Shown here one piece after another: positions 46,376 to 54,256 of a stretch of DNA of 64,000 bases. The stretch is taken from the NCBI GenBank assembly GCA_013214575.1, contig JABSSD010000119.1:94015-158014 (forward strand). Direction: 5' to 3'. This stretch comes from Paracoccaceae bacterium. Its GTDB lineage: Bacteria > Pseudomonadota > Alphaproteobacteria > Rhodobacterales > Rhodobacteraceae. The notes beneath the pieces are model-generated. The model was not told the DNA's origin, ran no database searches, and saw only the letters and a program-made list of their open reading frames with translations. The position numbers and the translations under genes are program-made. Positions within the stretch are counted from its first letter, which is position 1; each line of letters begins with the position of its first letter.

Positions 46376-48505
46376 TCAAACGGCCTTCAGCTCCAGCCGC
46401 CGCGCATGCAACACCGGCTCGGTATATCCCGAAGGCTGTACCCGTCCCTTGAACACCAGATCACAGGCCGCCTGAAAGGCGATGCCATCAAAACCTGGAG
46501 CCATCGGCTTATAGTCCGGATCGCCGCTGTTCTGCGCATCCACCACCGCCGCCATCTTCTGCATTGCCGCCATCACCTGCGCTGTGTCGACCACCCCATG
46601 ATGCAGCCAGTTCGCCAGTGCCTGACTTGAAATCCGGCAGGTCGCCCGATCCTCCATCAGACCCACATCATGGATGTCCGGCACCTTCGAGCAACCAACA
46701 CCGTGATCAATCCAACGCACCACATAGCCCAGAATACCCTGGGCATTGTTCTCAATCTCAAGACGGGTCTGGTCCGCCGACAGGTTCGCACCTGTCATCA
46801 GCGGAATGGTCAACAGATCCTCCAGCGATCCCCGTGCGCCAGCCAGCTTCAACTGGTCCTGAACAGCCAACACATCGACGTGGTGATAATGGGTCGCATG
46901 CAGAGTGGCGGCGGTGGGTGACGGCACCCAGGCGCAGGTCGCTCCGGCCTTGGGGTGGCCAATCTTGGCCTCCAGCATCGCCGCCATCAGATCCGGCATC
47001 GCCCACATGCCCTTGCCGATCTGCGCGCGCCCCTTCAGACCGCAGGCCAGACCGATATCCACATTGCGATCCTCATAGGAGGCGATCCAGGGCGTCGCCT
47101 TCATCTCACCCTTGGGCAACATGGCGCCAGCTTCCATCGAGGTATGGATCTCATCCCCGGTGCGGTCCAGGAAACCGGTATTGATAAACGCCACCCGGGA
47201 TTTCGCCGCCCGGATACAGGCTTTCAGGTTGACGCTGGTGCGGCGTTCCTCATCCATGATGCCGATCTTGACGGTATTGCGCGGCAGGCCCAGCGCGTCC
47301 TCAACATGGTCAAAGATCCGGCAGGCAAACGCCACTTCCTCGGGGCCATGCATCTTGGGCTTGACCACATAGACCGAGCCATGCGCCGAATTGCCCCCCG
47401 CCGACTGCAGATCATGGATCGCAATCATCACGGTCGTCATCGCGTCCAGGAAGCCCTCACCGATCTCCAGCCCATCCCGGTCCAGCACCGCCGGATTGGT
47501 CATCAGATGGCCAACATTGCGGATCAGCAACAACGACCGCCCCTTCAGCGAAGCGGCACCGCCATCTGGCGCGCTATAGCTAACATCCGGGTTCAGCACC
47601 CGGGTAAAGCTGGTGCCGCCTTTGACGATCTCTTGGCTCAGATCGCGTTTCATCAGGCCCAGCCAGTTGGAATAGGCCTGCACCTTGTCCGCCGCATCAA
47701 CGGCGGCAACACTGTCTTCGCAATCCATGATCGTCGACATCGCAGATTCTAAAGTGATGTCGTTGATGCCGGCGGCATCAGTTTTGCCGATATTGCCACT
47801 CGCATCGACCTCAACAATCACGTGCAAGCCATTCTTTTTCAACAGAACCCGCGACGGAGCGCTGGCGTCGCCAACATATCCGGCAAAGCCCGCCGCATCG
47901 CCAAGGGATGGCAGCAGCGCCCCATCAACAACAGACAACGCCCCGACCTCAGCCCAGGATCCCTGCGCCAGTGCAAAATTCGCATCCAGAAAATCGCGAC
48001 CCCAGGCCACAACCCGCGCTCCGCGGGTCGCATCATATCCCTTGCCCTGCGGCAGATCACCCATGGCATCGGTGCCATAAAGCGCATCATACAAAGATCC
48101 CCAACGGGCATTCGCGGCGTTCAGTGCAAAACGGGCATTGGTGATCGGCACCACCAGTTGCGGCCCCGGCACCAGGGCAATCTCGGGATCGACATTCTGC
48201 GTCTCAATCTCAAAATCGTCACCCTCAGGCAGCAGGTAGCCAATCTCGCGCAGGAAGGCGCTATAGGCGTCGCTGTCATGTGACTGACCCCGGCGTTCGA
48301 TATGCCAGCTATCAATGCGGGCTTGAAGATCCTTGCGTTTGGCCAGCAAGGCGCGGTTCTCTGGGCCAAACTCATGTACCAGCTGGCTTAAACCCAGCCA
48401 GAAAGCATCGACGGCGACGCCGGTGCCTGGCAATGCTGCCTGTTCAATGAAATCAGCGTATTCAGCCGCGACTTGCAGCCCCCGCTTTTCGACTCGTGCA
48501 GTCAT
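46376..48505 (-). CDS. glcB: Malate synthase G
   Basis: Condenses glyoxylate with acetyl-CoA to malate. The 709-residue single chain has the large isoform's layout. Recognisable segments are [21 protein letters not shown] with Mg-binding acidic residues, a TIM-barrel core with [19 protein letters not shown] and [38 protein letters not shown] with the catalytic Asp region, and the C-terminal plug. A palindrome lies about 80-100 nt upstream of the start. Isocitrate lyase is not in the window, so glyoxylate may come from glycolate or another source. Confidence 0.96.
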   Translation of the reverse strand: MTARVEKRGLQVAAEYADFIEQAALPGTGVAVDAFWLGLSQLVHEFGPENRALLAKRKDLQARIDSWHIERRGQSHDSDAYSAFLREIGYLLPEGDDFEIETQNVDPEIALVPGPQLVVPITNARFALNAANARWGSLYDALYGTDAMGDLPQGKGYDATRGARVVAWGRDFLDANFALAQGSWAEVGALSVVDGALLPSLGDAAGFAGYVGDASAPSRVLLKKNGLHVIVEVDASGNIGKTDAAGINDITLESAMSTIMDCEDSVAAVDAADKVQAYSNWLGLMKRDLSQEIVKGGTSFTRVLNPDVSYSAPDGGAASLKGRSLLLIRNVGHLMTNPAVLDRDGLEIGEGFLDAMTTVMIAIHDLQSAGGNSAHGSVYVVKPKMHGPEEVAFACRIFDHVEDALGLPRNTVKIGIMDEERRTSVNLKACIRAAKSRVAFINTGFLDRTGDEIHTSMEAGAMLPKGEMKATPWIASYEDRNVDIGLACGLKGRAQIGKGMWAMPDLMAAMLEAKIGHPKAGATCAWVPSPTAATLHATHYHHVDVLAVQDQLKLAGARGSLEDLLTIPLMTGANLSADQTRLEIENNAQGILGYVVRWIDHGVGCSKVPDIHDVGLMEDRATCRISSQALANWLHHGVVDTAQVMAAMQKMAAVVDAQNSGDPDYKPMAPGFDGIAFQAACDLVFKGRVQPSGYTEPVLHARRLELKAV

Positions 48506-48581
48506 CTGGCTCTCCGGTTTTTTAGTATGCGTCTGTATGCTGGCGGCAATTTAGGGCAATAGTTTCCGATCGGCAACACGG

Positions 48582-48602
48582 TTGGTAAAGTTATTTTACC
48601 AA
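48582..48602. promoter_or_regulatory. Palindromic operator candidate between glcB and pepN
   Basis: TTGGTAAA-GTTAT-TTTACCAA is an 8-bp perfect inverted repeat, 77-97 nt before glcB and about 150 nt before pepN. The TTGGT/ACCAA ends recall GntR-family sites, but the spacing differs from the classic form. No regulator gene is nearby. Confidence 0.5.
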
Positions 48603-48754
48603 TTCCCGCATATCTGTTTCAAAATCCACTTGATGACCAACCGGTGCCATGCCCTGCCCTGCTCTGCGCCCAAATCGCAATGATTGTGCCTATCCACTTG
48701 CAGTTGCGGGACCGTGCACTAAACCTGTCACACAGCGTGACCTAGGAGAGTGAC

Positions 48755-51307
48755 ATGGCCGAAACTGCCCCCCAGACGATCTACCTCAAGGACTACACCC
48801 CCTTTGGCTATCAGGTAGACTCGGTTCACCTCACCTTTCGCCTCTCCGCCGAATCCACACGGGTGCTCAGCCGCATTAAATTCACCCCGCTGCCCGAGGC
48901 CGCAGACAAACGGTTCTTCCTGCACGGCGAACAGCTGAAACTGATCACCGCCAAGATTGACGGCCAATCCGTTTCGCCCGACGTCACTCCGCAGGGGCTG
49001 AGCTGCGATACCCCCGACACCGCCTTCATCTGGGAGACCGAGGTGGAGATTGACCCGCAAGGCAACACCGCGCTGGAAGGGCTCTATATGTCGAACGGCA
49101 TGTATTGCACCCAGTGCGAGGCCGAGGGCTTTCGCAAGATCACCTATTACCCGGACCGCCCCGACGTGATGAGCACCTTTACCGTGCGCATTGAGGGCGA
49201 TGAGAAGGTGCTGCTCTCCAACGGCAATCCCACCAGCAGCGGTGATGGCTGGGCCGAGTGGCACGATCCATGGCCCAAACCGGCCTATCTGTTTGCACTG
49301 GTGGCCGGTGATCTGGTCAACCACCCGGACCGCTTCACCACCGCCTCGGGTCGGGATGTCGAGCTGAACATCTGGGTCCGCCCCGGCGACGAGGGCAAAT
49401 GCGCCTTTGGCATGGAAGCGCTGAAAAAGTCGATGACCTGGGACGAGGAGGTCTATGGTCTGGAGTATGACCTCGACATCTTTAACATCGTCGCGGTGGA
49501 TGATTTCAACATGGGCGCGATGGAGAACAAGGGGCTGAACGTGTTCAACTCCTCCTGCGTTCTCGCCTCGCCCGAAACCTCGACCGATGCCAATTTTGAA
49601 CGTATCGAGGCGATCATCGCGCATGAGTATTTCCACAACTGGACCGGCAACCGCATCACCTGCCGCGACTGGTTCCAGCTCTGCCTGAAAGAGGGGCTGA
49701 CAGTGTTCCGTGACAGTCAGTTCACCTCTGACATGCGCTCGGCCTCGGTCAAACGGATCTCGGATGTGATCGACCTGCGCGGGCGGCAATTTGCTGAAGA
49801 CAACGGCCCGCTGGCGCATCAGGTCCGCCCCGAAAGCTTTCAGGAAATCAACAACTTCTACACCGCCACCATCTATGAAAAAGGCGCCGAAGTGATCGGC
49901 ATGTTAAAGCGGCTGGTGGGCGACGACAACTATGCCAAGGCCGTGGCCTTGTATGTCAAACGTCACGACGGTCAGGCCTGCACCATCGAGGATTGGCTGC
50001 AGGTGTTTGAAGACACCACCACCCGCGATCTGAGCCAGTTCAAACTGTGGTACAGTCAGGCCGGCACCCCACGGGTCAAAGTCACCGACGCCTATGCGGA
50101 TGGCACCTACACGCTGACCTTTGAGCAATCGACGCCCGCCACACCGGGCCAGCCCGACAAAGACCCCCGTGTCATTCCCATTGCCGTCGGCCTGTTGGGT
50201 CAGAACGGTGATGAGCTGCGCGGCACCGAGGTGCTGGAACTGACCCAAGCCAAGCAGAGCTTCACCTTCGACGGTCTGTCCGCCAAGCCGATCGCCTCGA
50301 TCCTGCGCCAGTTCTCCGCCCCGGTGATCCTGCAGCGCGACACCAGCAATGCCGAGCGCGCCTTTTTGCTGGCGCATGACAGCGATCCCTTCAACCGGTG
50401 GGAGGCAGGCAATGCCCTGGCCAAGGGTTCCCGCATCGCCATGGTACTGGAGGGGGTTGCACCGGATGCCGACTATCTGGATGCGCTGACCAAGCTGGTC
50501 CGCGATGACAGCCTTGCCCCGGCCTTCCGCGCTCTGGTGCTGTCGCCGCCCAGCCAGTCTGATCTGGCCCAGACCCTGTATGAGCGTGGCCACACCCCCG
50601 ATCCGCAGGCGATTTATGACGCTGCCGAGACCTTTACCCAGACCCTGGCCGAGGCGCTGACCGACAGCCTGCCGCGTCTCTATGCCGACACCACCGTGCA
50701 AGGGCCCTACAGCCCCGATGCCACAAGCACCGGCAAGCGCGACCTCAACGCCCGCATCCTGTCGCTGCTGACCCGTCTTGACGGCGGCGACCAAGCCGCC
50801 CGCCAATATGCCGCTGCTGACAACATGACCTTGCAGAACGCCGCGCTGGCCAACCTGCTGAAGGCCGACAAAGGCGAACAGCAGTCACAGGCCTTCTTTG
50901 ACCAGTGGCAGGGGGATCGGCTGGTGATGGATAAATGGTTTGGCCTGCAGGTCGCCTGCGCCGCACCAGAAAAAGCCGCAGCTCTTGCCGAGGCGCTGAC
51001 CAGACACCCGCTGTTCGACATGAAGAACCCCAACCGGTTCCGCGCGGTAATGGGCGCGCTGGCGATGAACCAGGCCGGTTTCCACTATGCCGGTGGCGCA
51101 GGCTATCAACTGCTGGCCAACAATCTGATCGCGCTGGATGCCCTGAACCCGCAGACCACCGCCCGCATGTGCTCGGTCTTTCAGAGCTGGAAACGCTATG
51201 ACCAACCCCGCCAAGAGCTGATCCGCAGCCAGTTGGAGCGGATCGCCGCCACCGAGAACCTCAGCCGGGACACCAATGAGATGGTCACCAGGATCCTGAA
51301 CGGCTAA
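48755..51307 (+). CDS. pepN: Aminopeptidase N
   Basis: 850-residue M1 zinc aminopeptidase that removes N-terminal residues from peptides in the cytoplasm. Exopeptidase motif GAMEN is in NMGAMENKGLN, and the zinc site HEXXH-X18-E is in AHEYFHNWTGNRITCRDWFQLCLKEGLTVF. The C-terminal helical domain runs to the end (PRQELIRSQLERIAATENLSRDTNEMVTRILNG), as in gamma- and alphaproteobacterial PepN. RBS AGGAGAG lies a few bases before the ATG. With pepT and the dpp system it adds to a peptide-use theme. Confidence 0.96.
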   Translation: MAETAPQTIYLKDYTPFGYQVDSVHLTFRLSAESTRVLSRIKFTPLPEAADKRFFLHGEQLKLITAKIDGQSVSPDVTPQGLSCDTPDTAFIWETEVEIDPQGNTALEGLYMSNGMYCTQCEAEGFRKITYYPDRPDVMSTFTVRIEGDEKVLLSNGNPTSSGDGWAEWHDPWPKPAYLFALVAGDLVNHPDRFTTASGRDVELNIWVRPGDEGKCAFGMEALKKSMTWDEEVYGLEYDLDIFNIVAVDDFNMGAMENKGLNVFNSSCVLASPETSTDANFERIEAIIAHEYFHNWTGNRITCRDWFQLCLKEGLTVFRDSQFTSDMRSASVKRISDVIDLRGRQFAEDNGPLAHQVRPESFQEINNFYTATIYEKGAEVIGMLKRLVGDDNYAKAVALYVKRHDGQACTIEDWLQVFEDTTTRDLSQFKLWYSQAGTPRVKVTDAYADGTYTLTFEQSTPATPGQPDKDPRVIPIAVGLLGQNGDELRGTEVLELTQAKQSFTFDGLSAKPIASILRQFSAPVILQRDTSNAERAFLLAHDSDPFNRWEAGNALAKGSRIAMVLEGVAPDADYLDALTKLVRDDSLAPAFRALVLSPPSQSDLAQTLYERGHTPDPQAIYDAAETFTQTLAEALTDSLPRLYADTTVQGPYSPDATSTGKRDLNARILSLLTRLDGGDQAARQYAAADNMTLQNAALANLLKADKGEQQSQAFFDQWQGDRLVMDKWFGLQVACAAPEKAAALAEALTRHPLFDMKNPNRFRAVMGALAMNQAGFHYAGGAGYQLLANNLIALDALNPQTTARMCSVFQSWKRYDQPRQELIRSQLERIAATENLSRDTNEMVTRILNG

Positions 51308-51380
51308 CGCCAGCTCAGGCCCCTGGTCCCGGGGCAATCCGGGCGGGCCTGCCATGCGGCCTTATTTTGGAGTTCACACA

Positions 51381-51911
51381 GTGCCGCTTCTTATCGCCAT
51401 CCTCGGCATCGCTGCGGCGGTGTACTTCGTCCTGAACCGCGCCCGCAACGCGGCCCTGATGGCCGGAGACCTTGTGGATGTGGCCAAAGATGTAAAGCTG
51501 GCAGCACGGCGGTTTGGCTTCCGCCGCCAGACCAACATGCATCCGGTGGAAAGTGTTGAAGACACCAACCTGGCCACCGCCGCATTGGCGATTGCCTTTC
51601 AGCAACTCGACGGCACGCCAGGGCGGGACCAGAGCGATAAACTGATCTGTCAGCTGCAAGGGCAATTGGGCATGGACAGCGACGCCGCAGAAAATGCGGC
51701 CGTTCTGGGTCGCTGGCTGGTCTCGCAATGTGGTGGAACCGAGGCGGCGCTGGCCAGATTGTCCCGCAAAGCATACAGGCTTGGCGGCGCAGAGGCGCTG
51801 CAACCCCTGATGGAAATCCTCAACGGCAGCCTGTCAGACAACGGTCTGAGCCCGCGCCAGCAAGACGCGATGGACGGGGTGTGTTTTGCCTTTCGCAAAG
51901 CCGGATCCTAA
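51381..51911 (+). CDS. Membrane-anchored protein of unknown function, TerB-like C-terminus
   Basis: I chose the GTG at 51381 (VPLLIAILGIAAAVYFVLNRARNA) because GGAG lies 8 nt upstream; the track ATG 9 codons earlier has no such site. This gives 176 residues with one N-terminal membrane helix and a helical cytoplasmic domain. Pairs such as NLATAALAIAFQQLDG, AAENAAVLGRWLVSQC and LSPRQQDAMDGVCFAF resemble the helical repeats of TerB-like domains, without their usual metal-site acidic residues being obvious. Downstream of pepN by 73 nt. Function unknown. Confidence 0.65.
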   Translation: MPLLIAILGIAAAVYFVLNRARNAALMAGDLVDVAKDVKLAARRFGFRRQTNMHPVESVEDTNLATAALAIAFQQLDGTPGRDQSDKLICQLQGQLGMDSDAAENAAVLGRWLVSQCGGTEAALARLSRKAYRLGGAEALQPLMEILNGSLSDNGLSPRQQDAMDGVCFAFRKAGS

Positions 51912-51975
51912 ATCCAATGGGCAAAACGCGCCTCATCAGCCACGCTGCCCCCAGTGATGTGATCAGAGGTCGACA

Positions 51976-52422
51976 ATGCCCGAAACGTTAATACCCGAGA
52001 CTTTTCAGTTCTCCAGAACCGCCCGCACCCCCCAATTGCTTGTCACATTGATGATACTCTATGGCGTTCTGGCTGGCCTCTATTTCGCCCTTGACGCCGC
52101 CGGCTGGATCGTCGCCCTTTTGACACTGCCAACAATCCCTGCCGCCTGGGACTATTGGCGTGATATCCGCTCGGGCCTATCGCTCGGTCCGGACCAGGTC
52201 GCGTGGTACAGCGGCCAACACATCGACAGCCTGGCGCTGGACCAGATCGACCATGCCCGGTTCGATACCCGCTGGGATTTTTCCGTGCGGGTCACCTTTA
52301 ACCTGCAAGACGGCAGCAAACTGCGGCTGCCACCTCAGGTAGTGCCACCGCGCCGCCAGCTTGAACCCGAACTACAGGCGCGCGGTGTGCGAACTGAACG
52401 ACATCATTTCCGGCTGTCTTGA
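51976..52422 (+). CDS. Two-helix membrane protein of unknown function
   Basis: 148-residue protein. Two membrane helices form a hairpin (TPQLLVTLMILYGVLAGLYFALDAA and WIVALLTLPTIPAAWDYW). The following 75-residue domain has beta-rich spacing (GLSLGPDQVAWYSGQHIDSLALDQIDHARFD...VRVTFNLQDGSKLRLPPQ) reminiscent of bacterial PH-like domains. I do not recognise the family. No good RBS is seen, but GAGGTCGACA precedes the start. Confidence 0.6.
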   Translation: MPETLIPETFQFSRTARTPQLLVTLMILYGVLAGLYFALDAAGWIVALLTLPTIPAAWDYWRDIRSGLSLGPDQVAWYSGQHIDSLALDQIDHARFDTRWDFSVRVTFNLQDGSKLRLPPQVVPPRRQLEPELQARGVRTERHHFRLS

Positions 52423-52573
52423 TCCCGGGCCCTCGCCGATACCCCCTCACCAAGGCCATGCGAAAACCCCAATTCAAAACCCGAAACACCGCAAGCTTGC
52501 CCTTTTTGCGCCCCATTGCCGCGAGATAATGGCGCAACACCTTCTGATGCTGCCACCGAACCGGATATTTCTG

Positions 52574-53866
52574 ATGCTTAACCTCTCCCGACAGGCGCGC
52601 GATGCCATTTCTCAGATGATCCACCCTTTCATGGGGCGCTTCGGCCTGCCGCAAAAGGATCAGTTGATCGCCCGTGCCCTGCCAGTCGACACCACATTCC
52701 CCCAAGTGCGCCCCGAGGACAGTCTCTCTATTGCGGTGATGGACCAGGGCGTCGATGACATCGCCTGCCGGGCCGCACAGGCCCGCGGCCAATATCTGGC
52801 CAGACAAGACCGCTGGGACGAGCTTTCCGCCGAGATCGAAGCTGCGGACAGAGTCCGCACCAAAACCCCAGGCGGCATGCCGCTGGCCGACCTGCTTGCT
52901 TACGGCGCCCGCGCTGATGTGGTCAATGCCGTTGAACATGCGCTCAACGATGGCCACCAAGCGGACTCCCGGCCCCTGATCGACGGCATAATGGCACTGG
53001 AGGCTGTTCGGCTGCCCTACCGAAACGATCCCTATCTGGCAACTGTGGTGGCTCTGGCCCATATCGATATCGGCTGGACCTGGCGTGGCACCGGCTGGGA
53101 AAACACACTCCCCGCTGTCAATCGGCAGCGCTGGACGTCCCATTTTGATCGCGCCGCAGCGCTGCTCGCCCCGTTCGACACCACAGAGCTGAACAGTCCG
53201 TTTATGGCCGCGACAAGCTGCGCCATGTTACAGGGCAACAGCATAAAAACCATGACTGTCGCCAATGGCTATCAACGCCTGATCGATCTTGACCCGATGG
53301 ACAGCCGCCATTTCCGGGCCCTTGGCAATCACATGCTGCCACGCTGGTCCGGCTCTTATGCCGCGCTCGAACTTGAGGCGCGCCGCACTGCCTCGCGCAC
53401 CGCGCCCATCTGGGGGGCTGGCGGCTACACATGGGTCTATTTCGATGCCATAGCCAATGACGAACAGGCCTGCGCCCAGGTTGATGTGGAGTTCTTTCTC
53501 GACGGGCTGCGTGACATCGTGAAAACCCAGCCAACCCAAGAGATGATCAATCTGCTTGCCTCATACTGTTCGGTGGCCCTGTGCAACGGTCTGGGCCTCT
53601 GCGAATGGGCTGATATGCCAAGGTTGCAAATAGCCGAAGCCGCTGACTGGCTGATCCGGGACCACCTCTATGAGGTGCACCCCTTGATCTGGGCCCACGC
53701 GGCGGACGGGTTTGACAACAACGCCAGGATCACCTCCCCCAGCCGGTTTGCCGCCCGCGGCCGCGCAGATGCAATGCAGATCATTGCAGATCTGTTCCGC
53801 GATGAAATTGACCGGGGCCACAAGGTGACCTTCACCACCGACGGCCCTCAGTTCAGCCTTGCCTAG
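52574..53866 (+). CDS. Conserved-looking protein of unknown function
   Basis: About 430 residues if translation starts at the ATG at 52574 (MLNLSRQARDAISQMIHPFMGRFGLP). The track ORF opens 71 codons earlier, overlapping the preceding gene in another frame. An intermediate ATG at 52529 is possible, and none has a strong ribosome-binding site. The protein is mainly alpha-helical, rich in Ala and Trp, with no signal peptide or membrane segment, and has a TPR-like look in the middle (YLATVVALAHIDIGWTWRG, NGYQRLIDLDPMDSRHFRALGNHML). No catalytic motif is recognised. Confidence 0.6.
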   Translation: MLNLSRQARDAISQMIHPFMGRFGLPQKDQLIARALPVDTTFPQVRPEDSLSIAVMDQGVDDIACRAAQARGQYLARQDRWDELSAEIEAADRVRTKTPGGMPLADLLAYGARADVVNAVEHALNDGHQADSRPLIDGIMALEAVRLPYRNDPYLATVVALAHIDIGWTWRGTGWENTLPAVNRQRWTSHFDRAAALLAPFDTTELNSPFMAATSCAMLQGNSIKTMTVANGYQRLIDLDPMDSRHFRALGNHMLPRWSGSYAALELEARRTASRTAPIWGAGGYTWVYFDAIANDEQACAQVDVEFFLDGLRDIVKTQPTQEMINLLASYCSVALCNGLGLCEWADMPRLQIAEAADWLIRDHLYEVHPLIWAHAADGFDNNARITSPSRFAARGRADAMQIIADLFRDEIDRGHKVTFTTDGPQFSLA

Positions 53867-53928
53867 GCCAGCATCTGCATCGGGCTTTCACCTAAAAACG
53901 ACTTCGCCTTTGGCAGATCGTTGCATTC

Positions 53929-53993
53929 GAGTATTTTCAGCAAAAAGAAGCTGCAAGAAAAATCACCTGTGTTTCTCGTTGCCAAAAATACTC
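53929..53993. repeat. Inverted pair of the GAGTATTT dispersed motif
   Basis: GAGTATTTTCAGCAAAAAGAAG at 53929-53950 faces CTCGTTGCCAAAAATACTC at 53975-53993. The outer ends can pair (GAGTATTTT with AAAATACTC), so the pair may fold as a hairpin. Confidence 0.6.
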
Positions 53994-54213
53994 ATATAAC
54001 AACAGGGCCGGGCAACCATAGGCTTCGCTGCAGGGCGCTGGCGAAATTTGCGGCAGGGTCCCCCCCGGCCAAAACCGACCTCCGGCGCTGGTGGGAGAAC
54101 TCGGCGCGCCCCGGCGGTATTTTCATCTGACTTTGGCAAGAGACCTGGTCCTTCCAGGTAGTCTCAGATCCCTGATTTCGGAATTATTTCAATAGAGTGC
54201 CCTATGTTCCGAT

Positions 54214-54253
54214 ATCTGCAATCGCCAAGATAAAGACCGTGGCGATTGCAGAT
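54214..54253 (-). terminator. 14-bp perfect hairpin immediately after tex
   Basis: ATCTGCAATCGCCA and TGGCGATTGCAGAT are perfect arms around a 12-nt loop, starting 3 nt beyond the tex stop on the minus strand. No U-run follows, so it may protect the mRNA 3' end rather than terminate alone. Confidence 0.65.
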
Positions 54254-54256
54254 GTT

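Larger units (their letters stand above)
53867..54256. other. Intergenic region with repeats, no gene seen
   Basis: 390 nt between convergent genes. It contains two inverted copies of the dispersed motif and a 14-bp inverted repeat, listed separately. The short ORF at 53921-54130 is built largely from the repeats and is not convincing. Confidence 0.6.

Noticed and set aside
53921-54130. 69-aa ORF in the region before tex
   Set aside because: It consists mainly of dispersed intergenic repeat sequence and has no ribosome-binding site or conserved pattern.
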